Source: Halosegnis marinus | Lineage (GTDB): Archaea; Halobacteriota; Halobacteria; Halobacteriales; Haloarculaceae | Reading direction: 5' to 3' | Length of the DNA: 64,000 bases | Assembly: GCF_029338355.1 (NCBI RefSeq) | Contig: NZ_CP119802.1 | Coordinates: 1,798,001-1,862,000 of the forward strand | Shown: positions 1-7,993 of the stretch, piece after piece | Position numbering within the stretch: position 1 is the stretch's first letter | Layout of the letters: each line of letters begins with the position of its first letter | Program-made: the position numbers and the translations under genes | Notes under the pieces: model-generated | The model's database searches: none | Told to the model about the DNA's origin: nothing | What the model saw: the letters and a program-made list of their open reading frames with translations, nothing else

Positions 1-100
1 CCCCGACGAAACCGAGGCGTGGCGCTGTCGCTCCTGCGGACAGTACTTCTGGAAGGGGTCACACTGGGACCGCGTGGAGGAGACGCTCGCCGGGCTCTAG
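1..100 (+). CDS. C-terminal end of a Mut7-C RNase domain protein (partial)
   Basis: The window opens inside a gene whose last 32 codons are read from position 2 to the TAG at 98-100. The tail contains CRSCGQYFWKGSHWDRV, the typical end of the Mut7-C (DUF82) RNase domain: second half of a zinc ribbon followed by the conserved W-K-G-S-H-W segment. Mut7-C is a PIN-fold RNase domain common in archaea; its substrate is not established. The upstream part is outside the window, so length and start are unknown. The stop codon overlaps the stop of the convergent membrane protein gene in one shared CTAG (97-100). Confidence 0.8.
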   Translation, partial: PDETEAWRCRSCGQYFWKGSHWDRVEETLAGL

Positions 101-1005
101 TCGGTGTTGGGCCGCCACTCGGAGCAGGCGTCCATGTCGTCCATGACCTCCTCGTGGAGGCCGCAGTACGGCGCGAGGCCGTCGTCGGTGCGGACGTAGC
201 TGAACTCGCTGCAGTTGCCGCAGTAGGCGTCGTCGGGGCGCGGGCCGGAGCGCGAGCGGCCCGCGTCCGACTCCGTCGCCCCGCGGTTCGGGCGCGTGGA
301 GACGCGGTCCGGGCCGGCGGGGGCGGACTCGGTGGAGGAGGAGGTCGTCGGCTCGCTCATCGTCGTCACCTCCGCGCCGCCATCGGAGACGGTGGAGGCG
401 TCGGGGCCGTTCGTCTGGGTCGGGGTGTTGCCGTCCGGCGTCTCGCCGAGCAGGCCGATGCCGCCGAGCCCCTGCCGGAGGCGGTCGTTCGACACCTCGA
501 CGACGCGGGTCTTCCCCTCCTTCGTCACCTCGAGGCGGACGGTACCGCCGGGGTCGTTGCGCGCCTTGAAGTTCGCGACGGCGACGAACAGACACCAGAA
601 CGTCGTGATGACGCCGACGAAGTAGACGGCGGTCACGGGAAGGGTGTAGTCGGTCGGCATCCCGAACCAGTTGCTCGGGTAGACGGCGACGAAGGCGACG
701 ACGCCGACGAGCGCGACGGCCGCGCCGAGCCACCCGGCCGCGCGGATGCGCCACGACGCCTTCGGGAGGACGGTCATCCCCCCGAGGAAGACGGCGGGCA
801 GGCCCACGCCGGCGAGGACGCCGGCCAGTTCGCGCGCGCCGAACTTCGAGAGGCCGAGGACGCCGCCGCCGCCGGCGGACGTCCCGACGACGATGCCGAC
901 GACGGTCAGGACGGCGCCGACCCCGAACAGCCCGACCCCCGCGTACAGCCGGCGGAGGTCGGCCCCGCCGGCGCCTCCCTCGTAGACCTCCGTGAGGCTG
1001 GTCAT
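97..1005 (-). CDS. Four-helix membrane protein with disordered linker and Cys-containing C-terminus; possible CdpA (FtsZ membrane anchor)
   Basis: The 302-residue protein has four hydrophobic segments in about the first 145 residues, then a short folded region (NFKARNDPGGTVRLEVTKEG...), a roughly 90-residue low-complexity Thr/Ser/Pro/Gly/Asp linker, and a conserved-looking C-terminus with Cys pairs (YCGNCSEFSYV...YCGLHEEV...CSEW). It resembles the haloarchaeal DUF7139-type family. This architecture recalls CdpA of Haloferax volcanii, described as a transmembrane anchor for FtsZ at midcell; that identity comes from memory of the architecture and is tentative. If correct, it would act in division-ring assembly at the cytoplasmic face. 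It starts at ATG 1005 and converges on the Mut7-C gene with a 4-bp overlap. Confidence 0.75.
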   Translation of the reverse strand: MTSLTEVYEGGAGGADLRRLYAGVGLFGVGAVLTVVGIVVGTSAGGGGVLGLSKFGARELAGVLAGVGLPAVFLGGMTVLPKASWRIRAAGWLGAAVALVGVVAFVAVYPSNWFGMPTDYTLPVTAVYFVGVITTFWCLFVAVANFKARNDPGGTVRLEVTKEGKTRVVEVSNDRLRQGLGGIGLLGETPDGNTPTQTNGPDASTVSDGGAEVTTMSEPTTSSSTESAPAGPDRVSTRPNRGATESDAGRSRSGPRPDDAYCGNCSEFSYVRTDDGLAPYCGLHEEVMDDMDACSEWRPNTD

Positions 1006-1111
1006 ACTGCCTCTTTCCGCCCTCTCGACAAAAAACTGTGTCAGACGCCCGTCCGACGCGCGGGGAAGTGTATGAAAAAGGCCTTAACGGCGCCCCGGGT
1101 GGTTCAGAGCC

Positions 1112-2080
1112 ATGAAGGCAGTCGTCCTCGCGGGCGGGTACGCGACCCGTCTGTGGCCCATCACCCGCCACCGCCCGAAGATGCTCCTCCCCGTCGGCGA
1201 CTCGACCGTCATCGACCGCATCTTCGCGGAATTGGAGGCGGACGACCGCATCGACGAGGTGTTCGTCTCCACGAACGAGGCGTTCGCCGAGGAGTTCGAG
1301 GCGTATCTGGCCGACTCCGCGTTCGAGAAGCCCGTCCTCTCGGTCGAGGACACGACGGAGGAGGACGAGAAGTTCGGCGTCGTCGGCGCGCTGGCCCAGC
1401 TGGTCGCGAGGGAGGGAATCGACGACGACCTCGTGGTCGTCGCGGGCGACAACCTCATCGGCTTCGATGTGGCCGACTTCGTGGACTTCTTCGAGGCGAA
1501 GGGCGGGCCGACCCTCGCGGCGTACGACGTGGGCTCGCTCGACAAGGCCTCCTCGTACGGCGTCATCGACACGGAGGGCGACCGCGTCGTCGATTTCCGG
1601 GAGAAGCCGGCCCAGCCGCCGAGCACGCTCGTCTCCATCGCCTGCTACGGCTTCCCCCGCGAGGCGCTCCGCTTCGAGGAGTACCTCGCGGACGGCAACA
1701 ACCCCGACGAGCCGGGGTGGTTCGTCCAGTGGCTCGTCGAACACGACGAGGTGTACGCCTTCCCGTTCGACGAGGCGTGGTTCGACATCGGCACGCCCGA
1801 GTCGTACCTGGAGGCCGTCGCGTGGACGCTCGACGGCGGGACGCTCGTCGCCGACGACGCCGAGGTGTCGGGATCGACGCTCGGGGCGAACGTCCACGTG
1901 ATGTCCGGCGCGCGCGTCGTCGACTCGACGCTGGAGGACACCGTCGTGTTCCCGAACGCGACGGTCGTCGACTGCGAGATACACGACTCCATCGTCGACG
2001 AGGAGGCCCGCGTCGAGAACATCGACCTCGCGGGCGCGCTGTTGGGTGCCCACTCGCAGCTGACGAACGGCGCGGACTGA
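1112..2080 (+). CDS. Sugar-phosphate nucleotidyltransferase (NDP-sugar synthase)
   Basis: The 322-residue protein begins MKAVVLAGGYATRLWPIT followed by RPKMLLPVG, the nucleotide-binding signature of the glucose-1-phosphate thymidylyl/uridylyltransferase superfamily. Downstream are the VVVAGDNL metal-site segment, the FREKP sugar-binding motif and FDIGTPESYLEA. The last 70 or so residues form short hexapeptide-like repeats (left-handed beta helix). It likely makes an NDP-activated hexose for glycosylation or polysaccharide synthesis; the base and sugar cannot be read from sequence. A TATA-like CCTTAAC at 1082-1088 lies about 27 nt before the ATG, fitting a leaderless mRNA. It appears to be monocistronic. 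Confidence 0.88.
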   Translation: MKAVVLAGGYATRLWPITRHRPKMLLPVGDSTVIDRIFAELEADDRIDEVFVSTNEAFAEEFEAYLADSAFEKPVLSVEDTTEEDEKFGVVGALAQLVAREGIDDDLVVVAGDNLIGFDVADFVDFFEAKGGPTLAAYDVGSLDKASSYGVIDTEGDRVVDFREKPAQPPSTLVSIACYGFPREALRFEEYLADGNNPDEPGWFVQWLVEHDEVYAFPFDEAWFDIGTPESYLEAVAWTLDGGTLVADDAEVSGSTLGANVHVMSGARVVDSTLEDTVVFPNATVVDCEIHDSIVDEEARVENIDLAGALLGAHSQLTNGAD

Positions 2081-2170
2081 CCGCGGGGCGACACGACAAG
2101 GCGAGCTTTCCGCCCGTAGGCGGCCTATTACTTTCCGCTCACGGCGCCTCACCCGGAGCGAGGTGTAACA

Positions 2171-2437
2171 ATGCAAACCGAAGGCCGTCTCCGGGTCAAC
2201 GCCGTGGACTGGATATCGCTCGTGCTCGTCATCGTCGGGGCCATCAACTGGGGTCTCGTCGGCATCGGCGAGTTCCTGGAGGCCAACTGGAACGTCGTGA
2301 ACCTCCTCCTCGGCTCCGTGCCGACGCTGGAGTTCCTCGTGTACGTCCTGGTGGGTCTCGCGGGCATCTACGAGCTGTACTTCGCGTACCAGCTCTACAG
2401 CGCCCGGGGCACGCCCAGCAGCCGGACCACGCAGTAA
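2171..2437 (+). CDS. DUF378 family small membrane protein
   Basis: The 88-residue protein has two hydrophobic helices. The first contains VDWISLVLVIVGAINWGLVG, the hallmark of DUF378; the second is followed by a short polar tail. Function is unknown across the family; such proteins are probably small integral membrane proteins. A CTATTAC element at 2125-2131 is the likely core promoter, leaving a leader of about 15 nt. It converges on dph6 with 39 bp between stops, and a T-rich run lies in that gap. Confidence 0.85.
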   Translation: MQTEGRLRVNAVDWISLVLVIVGAINWGLVGIGEFLEANWNVVNLLLGSVPTLEFLVYVLVGLAGIYELYFAYQLYSARGTPSSRTTQ

Positions 2438-2465
2438 CGCCCGGCGGCCCGCGCCGCCGTTCCGC

Positions 2466-2479
2466 TTTCGTTTTTCCTA
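2466..2479 (+). terminator. T-rich tract after the DUF378 gene
   Basis: TTTCGTTTTTCCTA lies 29-42 nt after the DUF378 stop in an otherwise GC-rich gap between convergent genes. Archaeal intrinsic and FttA-assisted termination use U-rich tracts, so this is a plausible terminator for the plus-strand transcript. It is an inference from base composition only. Confidence 0.4.
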
Positions 2480-3196
2480 CTCCGCCAGCCGCGCGTCCGT
2501 GACCTCGATGTGGCCCCGGTCGCCCGCCCACACGGTGTCGTACGTCAGTTCGATGCGGCGGGCCATGTGCGGCCCGTCGGTCACGAACGTCTCGAACTCC
2601 CCGCCCTCGCCGAGGAGGTGGACGCCGTACTCCTCGTTGAGGGCTTCGAGGTCGGCGAGCGCGTCGGCGTCGAGCGTCCGGCCGAGCCACGACTCGTCGA
2701 GCCCGTAGGCCGCGACCTGCACGATGCGTATCTCGAAGCCCGCGTCGAGCATCGCGTCGGCGAGCGCTCGGGGCTCGCGCTGCCACAGCGGGGCGAACAG
2801 CTCCGCGTCGAGCCGGTCGCACATCGCCTCGATGCGCGAGGTCTGGTACTCGCTCTCGACGGCGCCGGCCGTGACGCCGCCGATACCGCCCCACTCGTCG
2901 GCGAGCGATTCGAGGGCGCGCTCCAGCGGTTCGAGCTCCCGGTCGCCCTGCGCGCCCGACTCCGCGGCCTCGTCCGCGGCGAAGTCGCCGGGCGAAACGT
3001 CGAGCAGGTCGATGCCGATGGACTCGGCTGCCAGCCCCGCGAGATGCGTCGCCGGGGTGTGGTACATGTAGGAATCGCCCTCGGGGTGGACGGTGACGAG
3101 CCGCTCGACGGGGTGGCCGGCTTCGAGCGCGCGGTACAGCGCCCACGAGGAGTCCTTCCCCCCGGAGAAGAGGCTCACCCACGGATACTCGGTCAT
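2477..3196 (-). CDS. dph6: Diphthine--ammonia ligase
   Basis: The 239-residue protein carries the PP-loop SGGKDS at residues 11-16 and the family pattern of adenine-nucleotide alpha-hydrolases (YMYHTPATHLAGLAAESIGI; GGIGGVTAGAVESEYQTSRIE; LLGEGGEFETFVTDGP). Dph6 catalyses the ATP-dependent amidation of diphthine on elongation factor 2, the last step of diphthamide synthesis. Length and motif order match archaeal Dph6 of 220-240 residues. The start is the ATG at 3196. It is convergent with the DUF378 gene and lies in the same direction as the DUF373 gene upstream (50 bp gap). The only uncertainty is the usual family ambiguity between Dph6 and other PP-loop amidating enzymes. Confidence 0.88.
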   Translation of the reverse strand: MTEYPWVSLFSGGKDSSWALYRALEAGHPVERLVTVHPEGDSYMYHTPATHLAGLAAESIGIDLLDVSPGDFAADEAAESGAQGDRELEPLERALESLADEWGGIGGVTAGAVESEYQTSRIEAMCDRLDAELFAPLWQREPRALADAMLDAGFEIRIVQVAAYGLDESWLGRTLDADALADLEALNEEYGVHLLGEGGEFETFVTDGPHMARRIELTYDTVWAGDRGHIEVTDARLAE

Positions 3197-3245
3197 TGTC
3201 CGCCGTAGCCGTCGCCCCGACTTACCGCTGACGGGTCGCGCCGCC

Positions 3246-4370
3246 TCACGGGCTCTGCAGGTCGGCGGGTATCTCGCGGCCGGCGACGTAGGAGGCGAAC
3301 ACCACCCCGCCGACGGAGACGACGAGGCTCGCGAAGACGAAGAGGGCGAGCCGTTCGAGCCCGCCGAGCGGGAAGGCGGCCACCGTCACCGGGCCGAGGG
3401 TGAGTTCGGGGATACGGGCGACGCCGATCTCGCCGCCGCGTTCGAGGAAGTAGGCCGCGAAGCCGCGGACGACGAGGCCGACCGCCGCGACGCCGAAGGG
3501 GAGATTGAGGAGCGCGGAGCGGACCCCCTCGTCGGCGAGCAGTTCGTCCGCGAGCCGGCCCGTCGAGGCCGCGAGCGCCGCGGTCGTCAGCCACGGGACG
3601 GCCTCGAAGACGAACCGCATCGCCGAGAGGAACACGCCGGCGTCGCTCGCGGCGTTGGCCGCGACGGCGCCGACGAACGCGCCCACGAGCGCCAGCCCCG
3701 CGCCGACGACGTAGGTGACGAGCGACACCTGCCCGGAGTAGAACGCCTCCCGCACGGTGCCGGGTATCTCGGCCACGACGTCGTCCACGCCGAGCCCCTT
3801 GTACAGCAGGAAGACGCCGAGCGCGGCGACGACGGCCGCGACGGCCAGCGCCACCGAGTCGGCGAGCAGCAACAGGACCGGGAAGGCGAGCATCGTCGCG
3901 CCCAGCGGCACGAGCACCGTCGAGCGCAGTTCCTCGTCGGCGAGGAACTGCTTGAGCAGGTAGTAGGTGGACTCGATGTCGTGGCTCTGGCGGACGACCA
4001 CCCGGTCCACGGCGTCGACGCGGAGCCGGGACTCCACGATGGGGACGAGCCGCTCGGCCTCCGCGCTCGCGACGACGACAACGGCCGAGTCGGGGTTCAG
4101 CCGCTCGACGATGTCGTCCAGCCCGCGCGCGACCGCCCGGTCCGCGCGGACGGCGTCGCCCGCGCCCGACACCACGGCCACCTCCGCGGGTTCGTTCTCG
4201 TCGCGCAGGTCGCGCGCCACCTTCAGCGCCTCCAGCATCGAGTTCACCCGGGAGTCGCCGGGGTCGTCGATACCTACGTCGGTGACGAGCGCGCGGACCG
4301 CCTCCCAGCCGACGACCGGCTCGTCGGCCAGGCCGCCGTCCCGGTCCACACACACGACCAGCGTTGTCAC
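3246..4370 (-). CDS. DUF373 family membrane protein
   Basis: The protein begins VTTLVVCVDRDGG and has an N-terminal soluble domain of about 150 residues with alternating strands and helices (AEVAVVSGAGD; SAVVVVASAEAERLVPIVESR), then five or more hydrophobic segments. This is the DUF373 architecture found throughout Euryarchaeota; its function is unknown. I place the start at GTG 4370 rather than the in-frame TTG at 4397 because family members begin M-T-T-L-V-V-C-V-D-R and because ACTTTTGTC at about 4393-4401 (minus strand) sits near -27 of this GTG, whereas the TTG lies inside that TATA element. The sppA-like gene ends 40 bp upstream. Confidence 0.85.
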   Translation of the reverse strand: MTTLVVCVDRDGGLADEPVVGWEAVRALVTDVGIDDPGDSRVNSMLEALKVARDLRDENEPAEVAVVSGAGDAVRADRAVARGLDDIVERLNPDSAVVVVASAEAERLVPIVESRLRVDAVDRVVVRQSHDIESTYYLLKQFLADEELRSTVLVPLGATMLAFPVLLLLADSVALAVAAVVAALGVFLLYKGLGVDDVVAEIPGTVREAFYSGQVSLVTYVVGAGLALVGAFVGAVAANAASDAGVFLSAMRFVFEAVPWLTTAALAASTGRLADELLADEGVRSALLNLPFGVAAVGLVVRGFAAYFLERGGEIGVARIPELTLGPVTVAAFPLGGLERLALFVFASLVVSVGGVVFASYVAGREIPADLQSP

Positions 4371-4410
4371 GTCGGAAGGGAAACCGCCGCGGGACAAAAG
4401 TCTTCAGCCG

Positions 4411-5403
4411 TCAGAGCCGGAAATCCGCGTCGCCGTCCACGGTGTCCGCGACGCCGCGCCCGAACGCGTACGCCAGCGAGGCCGCCCCGCCCCGGAGGCG
4501 CGCGAGCGGCCCCTGTGCCGGCGAGAACTCCGCGACGCCGACCTCGGTACCGAGCCGGTCTTCGAGCATCGCCTCCACGTCGTCGCGGGTGCCGAGCTCG
4601 TCCACGAGCCCGTTGTCGCGCGCCTCGCCGCCGAGGTACACCTTCGCGTCGGTCGAGCGGACGAACTCGGGGTCCAGCCCGCGCCCCTCCGCGACCACGT
4701 CCACGAACTCCTCGTAGTAGCCGTCGATGATGCCCTGCAGGTACTCGCGGTCGTCGTCCTCCATCTCGGCGAAGGGGACGCCCGCCTCCTTGTACTCGCC
4801 GGCGGTGAACTGCTCGTAGGAGACGCCCACCTTGTCGAGCAGCTCCGTGGCGGTGAAGCGGGAGCCGCGGACGCCGATGGAGCCGACGATGCTCCCCTCG
4901 CGCGCCCACAGCTCGTCGCAGGCGCTGGCTATCCAGTAGCCGCCGGAGGCGCACACGTCGGTCGCGTACGCGACGGTCGGGCCGTCGAACCGCTCGGCGG
5001 CGAGCCGGATGTCGTCGGACGGCACGACCTGCCCGCCCGGCGTGTTGAGCTTCACGACGAGCGCCTCGACGTTCGGGTCGTCGTTCGCGCGGTCGAGCTG
5101 GTCGACCACCGCGTCCGCGCCGGTGCCGCCGGGGTCGGTCGGGAGGCCGCCGCCCCCGCCGTCGCGGGTGATGGGCCCCTCGACCGCGACTTCCGCGACG
5201 TTGTAGTCGGGGAACCACGAGGCCGCGAGGTTGCCGGCGAGTCGGACCGCGGCGACGAGCGCGGCGAGCACGAGCAGGACGCCGAGCAGGTCCGCGAGGT
5301 TCCCCGGGTACTCGACGAACAGGAGCCAGCCGGCGACCGCCGCGACGACGAGCGCGACCGCGAGCACGACGACGCGGCCGACGGTATCCGATGTGTCGTT
5401 CAT
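4411..5403 (-). CDS. sppA: Signal peptide peptidase SppA-type (S49) membrane protease
   Basis: The 330-residue protein has two N-terminal hydrophobic segments (residues about 10-30 and 38-60) and an S49 protease domain. The Ser nucleophile is in CASGGYWIAS (Ser153) and the general-base Lys in AGEYKEAG (Lys205). LNTPGGQV and SIVGSIGV, the oxyanion and substrate strand motifs, are present. Short S49 enzymes of this size work as oligomers with the active site outside the membrane and degrade membrane-released signal peptides or other hydrophobic peptides. Start is ATG 5403. The DUF373 membrane protein follows 40 bp downstream on the same strand but has its own TATA-like element. Confidence 0.87.
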   Translation of the reverse strand: MNDTSDTVGRVVVLAVALVVAAVAGWLLFVEYPGNLADLLGVLLVLAALVAAVRLAGNLAASWFPDYNVAEVAVEGPITRDGGGGGLPTDPGGTGADAVVDQLDRANDDPNVEALVVKLNTPGGQVVPSDDIRLAAERFDGPTVAYATDVCASGGYWIASACDELWAREGSIVGSIGVRGSRFTATELLDKVGVSYEQFTAGEYKEAGVPFAEMEDDDREYLQGIIDGYYEEFVDVVAEGRGLDPEFVRSTDAKVYLGGEARDNGLVDELGTRDDVEAMLEDRLGTEVGVAEFSPAQGPLARLRGGAASLAYAFGRGVADTVDGDADFRL

Positions 5404-5494
5404 ACCCCGCGTGGGGAGCGCCGGCGGATAAATCCGACCCCGCGACGGTGCGGCCGCTCGCGGGCGGCGGAAAACGTGGAAAAGTCGCGTGCGA

Positions 5495-6385
5495 TTACAG
5501 CAGGCCGGTCTTCTGCAGCTTCATCAGGTCCTCGGTGTCGAGCGTCTCGCCGTCCTGGAAGGCCTGGTATATCTCCTCGGCCTCCTCGCGGGCCTCGGCC
5601 TCCTTCTCCTCGCGGGCCTCGCGCTTCTCGGACTCCTCCTCCTCGTCCAGCTCGCGCAGACGCTTCTGGACGCGGACGAAGTCCTCGTGGTGGCGGTCGG
5701 CGGCCTCCTGGGCGTCGACGAACTGCTCGTGCCACTCGTCGGCCTCGTCGCGGATCTCGTCGGCCTCGCGGTAGGCCTCGATCATCTGGTTGTGGTGCTC
5801 CTGGGCCTCGTCCGCGAGCTCCGTCACCTTCTGGTGGTGCTCGGACGCCTGCGCGCGGACCTCCTGGGCCTTCTCCTTGAGCTCCTCCAGCTCGCCCGAC
5901 TGGTCGAGCTTCTCCTTGCGCTCGGAGAGCTTCTCGCGCTTCTCCTCGATCTCCTCGATGAGTTCGCGCTCGTCCTCGGTCGAGAGCACCTCGGTCTGCT
6001 GTTTGAACTCGAGGTCCTCGATCTCCTCCTTGAGCTGCTCGACGGACTTCCCCTCGTTCAGTTCGAGGTCGTCCTTGAGCTGGTCGACCTTGTCGAACAG
6101 CTCGTTGGCCTTGGCGTTGAGCTCGTTTCGCTTCTCCTTGTGCTCCTGGACCTGCTCGTTGAGCTCGTCGCGCTTCTCGCGGTGCTCCTGTGCCTCGTCC
6201 ACCTTCTCCCGCGTCTTGGCGTTGAACTCGTCGCGCTTGGAGGCGCGCTCGGAGGCCATCTGGTTCAGGTCGTTCCGTCGGTCACGGAGCTGACCCGCCT
6301 TCTTGATGAGCTGGCCTTTGTTGTCGGTTTCGAGTTCTTCGTCGGTGAGCGGTACGTTCTTGCTGTCTTCAATACTGTCTGCCAT
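5495..6385 (-). CDS. Conserved archaeal coiled-coil protein (COG1340-type)
   Basis: The 296-residue protein is almost entirely heptad-patterned Glu/Lys/Arg/Gln/Leu sequence, for example LRDRRNDLNQ, EHREKRDELNEQ and EELKEKAQEVRAQASEHHQK, with no enzymatic motif. It matches the archaeal coiled-coil family COG1340, sometimes misannotated as a phosphoserine phosphatase. Highly charged coiled coils of this type are predicted to be structural or scaffold proteins; no function is established. It starts at ATG 6385 and ends with LMKLQKTGLL. A TATA-like CTTTTAAGT (minus strand, 6537-6545) would give a leader of about 125 nt, unusually long for this genome. Confidence 0.82.
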   Translation of the reverse strand: MADSIEDSKNVPLTDEELETDNKGQLIKKAGQLRDRRNDLNQMASERASKRDEFNAKTREKVDEAQEHREKRDELNEQVQEHKEKRNELNAKANELFDKVDQLKDDLELNEGKSVEQLKEEIEDLEFKQQTEVLSTEDERELIEEIEEKREKLSERKEKLDQSGELEELKEKAQEVRAQASEHHQKVTELADEAQEHHNQMIEAYREADEIRDEADEWHEQFVDAQEAADRHHEDFVRVQKRLRELDEEEESEKREAREEKEAEAREEAEEIYQAFQDGETLDTEDLMKLQKTGLL

Positions 6386-6685
6386 GGTTACGATCTATGC
6401 CATTACCGCTCCGAGCGCAGCATCGGCTTCTCGGAAGAAAGCTACCGTCCGGACAAGCGGTTTCCCTGTCATTCTGGTCGGCGAGCGATGCTGAACGCCG
6501 GAGGCGTTCTGGTAGTAACGGGTACAGTAGCCGGTTACTTAAAAGTTTCCGAGGCCGGGACGGCTGGAAACGGCTAGCACGGCCCCTGTCCTGCCACGTT
6601 AGTGATTACCAAGCTCCGCGGGGGACGTATAAAGAACTCGGCCCGAAAGCCGCGCGCTCAAGTCGCCGGCCACTCGAAGGGTGGT
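6386..6685. promoter_or_regulatory. Divergent promoter region with long leader and small inverted repeat
   Basis: This 300-bp gap separates the coiled-coil gene (minus) from the DUF371 gene (plus) and is richer in A/T than its surroundings. On the plus strand TATAAAG at 6628-6634 predicts a leader of about 29 nt. On the minus strand CTTTTAAGT (6537-6545) is the best TATA, about 125 nt upstream of the start. Just upstream of it are inverted arms GTTTCC (6545-6550) and GGAAAC (6566-6571). A 25-codon open frame (6472 down to 6395) lies in the minus-strand leader, but its codons lack the GC-rich third positions of real genes here. No RNA gene is recognisable. Confidence 0.5.
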
Positions 6686-7099
6686 ATGGAGGAAGTCGTC
6701 CGCGCGCGCGGCCACGAGAACGTCACCGCCGAGCACGCGAGCACGTGGGAACTGACGAGCGACGACTGGCTCACGCCGGCCGGCGACTGTATCCTCGCCG
6801 TCGAAACCGACCGCGTCCCCGCCGACTTCGACGCCGAGTTCGTCGCCGCCTGTCGCGACGCCGACGCGACCGTCGAGGCCACGCTCCGCGCTGACGGCCA
6901 CGAACAGGTCGTCACCGGGTCGGGCCACCCGGACCTCACCTTCGACGGCGAGCGCTCGTTCGTCGCGCGCACGAGCGACTACGTGGACGACCGGACCGTC
7001 ATGGTGGGCGCCGACACCGCCGCCGAGGGGTTCGACCGCGAGTTCGTCGCCGCGCTCGCCGACGGCGCCGACCTGGAGTGCGTCTTCCGGGTGGCGTAG
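6686..7099 (+). CDS. DUF371 domain protein
   Basis: The 137-residue protein starts MEEVVRARGHENVTAEHAST and continues WELTSDDWLTPAGDCILAV, the opening of DUF371, an archaeal beta-rich domain of unknown function. GHPDLTFDGERSFVARTSDY and DDRTVMVGADTAA near the C-terminus are also typical. I choose ATG 6686, where family homology begins, and reject the longer in-frame ATG at 6602, which precedes the TATA box TATAAAG (6628-6634). endonuclease III follows 30 bp downstream on the same strand with its own TATA-like element. Confidence 0.85.
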   Translation: MEEVVRARGHENVTAEHASTWELTSDDWLTPAGDCILAVETDRVPADFDAEFVAACRDADATVEATLRADGHEQVVTGSGHPDLTFDGERSFVARTSDYVDDRTVMVGADTAAEGFDREFVAALADGADLECVFRVA

Positions 7100-7129
7100 C
7101 CCCTTACGCGAAGCCGTCCAAGGGTAGGT

Positions 7130-7933
7130 ATGGACGAACCGAGCGAGAACATCTCCGGCGGCGACGCGGGCGGCGGCGTCCCCGCCGACTTCGAGTCGAG
7201 CGACCCGGGAACGCGCGCCGAGGCGTTCGTGGACCGACTGGGCGACAGCTACTGGCGGAAGGCGTACGGCGGCCAGCCGGCCTTCGAGTGTCTGGTCCGG
7301 ACCGTCCTCTCACAGAACACCTCGGACAAGGCGAGCCAGCCGGCCCACGACGCGCTGATGGCGCGGTACGGCGGCGACGACCTCGCCGAATCGCTCGCGG
7401 CGGCCGACGTGGACGCCCTCGCCGAGACCATCTCCGGTGCCGGCCTCTACAACGTGAAATCGAAGCGCCTCGTCGCGCTCGCGGACCGCGTGCGCGAGGC
7501 GTACGGGGGCGCAGCGGGCTTCGACGACTTCGTCCGGGAGTCCGACCCGCAGGTGGTGCGCGACGCCCTGCTCGACATGGACGGCGTCGGCCCCAAGACG
7601 GCGGACTGCGTGCTCCTCTTCGCCGGCGGTCGCGGCGGGGTGTTTCCCGTGGACACGCACGTCCACCGCATCGCCCGCCGCGTCGGACTCGCGCCGGCCG
7701 ACGCGGACCACGAGGCGGTGCGCGAGGCGCTCGAACGCGAGGTCCCCGCCGACAAGTGCGGCTTCGGTCACACCGCGACCATCCAGTTCGGCCGCGAGTA
7801 CTGCACCGCGCGCTCACCCGCGTGTCTCGACGACCCCGACGCGTGTCCCATGGGCGACCTCTGCGAGCAGGTCGGGGTCTACCCGGAGACCGGCGAGGTC
7901 GTGGACCCGAGCGACGCGCCCGAGGCTCACTGA
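7130..7933 (+). CDS. nth: Endonuclease III (DNA glycosylase/AP lyase)
   Basis: The 267-residue enzyme removes oxidised pyrimidines and cleaves the abasic site in base excision repair. It has the helix-hairpin-helix LLDMDGVGPKTADCVL with catalytic Lys156, the catalytic Asp175 in FPVDTHVHRIARR, and four C-terminal Fe-S Cys residues (225, 232, 239, 245). Their spacing is C-X6-C-X6-C-X5-C rather than the classical C-X6-C-X2-C-X5-C, a four-residue insertion. The first 30 residues are an acidic, Gly-rich extension without homology to the fold. A CTTACG element at about 7103-7108 supports a leaderless start at ATG 7130. Confidence 0.92.
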   Translation: MDEPSENISGGDAGGGVPADFESSDPGTRAEAFVDRLGDSYWRKAYGGQPAFECLVRTVLSQNTSDKASQPAHDALMARYGGDDLAESLAAADVDALAETISGAGLYNVKSKRLVALADRVREAYGGAAGFDDFVRESDPQVVRDALLDMDGVGPKTADCVLLFAGGRGGVFPVDTHVHRIARRVGLAPADADHEAVREALEREVPADKCGFGHTATIQFGREYCTARSPACLDDPDACPMGDLCEQVGVYPETGEVVDPSDAPEAH

Positions 7934-7993
7934 GACGCGAACCGGGCGGCCGACGGCGCGGGGAGTCGCGGGAAAACAGGAAGGAACGAGCGG

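Noticed and set aside
19-2502. Long plus-strand frame across the first genes
   Set aside because: It overlaps the four-helix membrane gene and the nucleotidyltransferase in wrong frames, with Arg/Ala-rich translation and no homology.
6395-6472. 25-codon ORF in the leader of the coiled-coil gene
   Set aside because: Codons such as GTA, CTT and GCT are unlike real genes here, and no homology or promoter directly precedes it.
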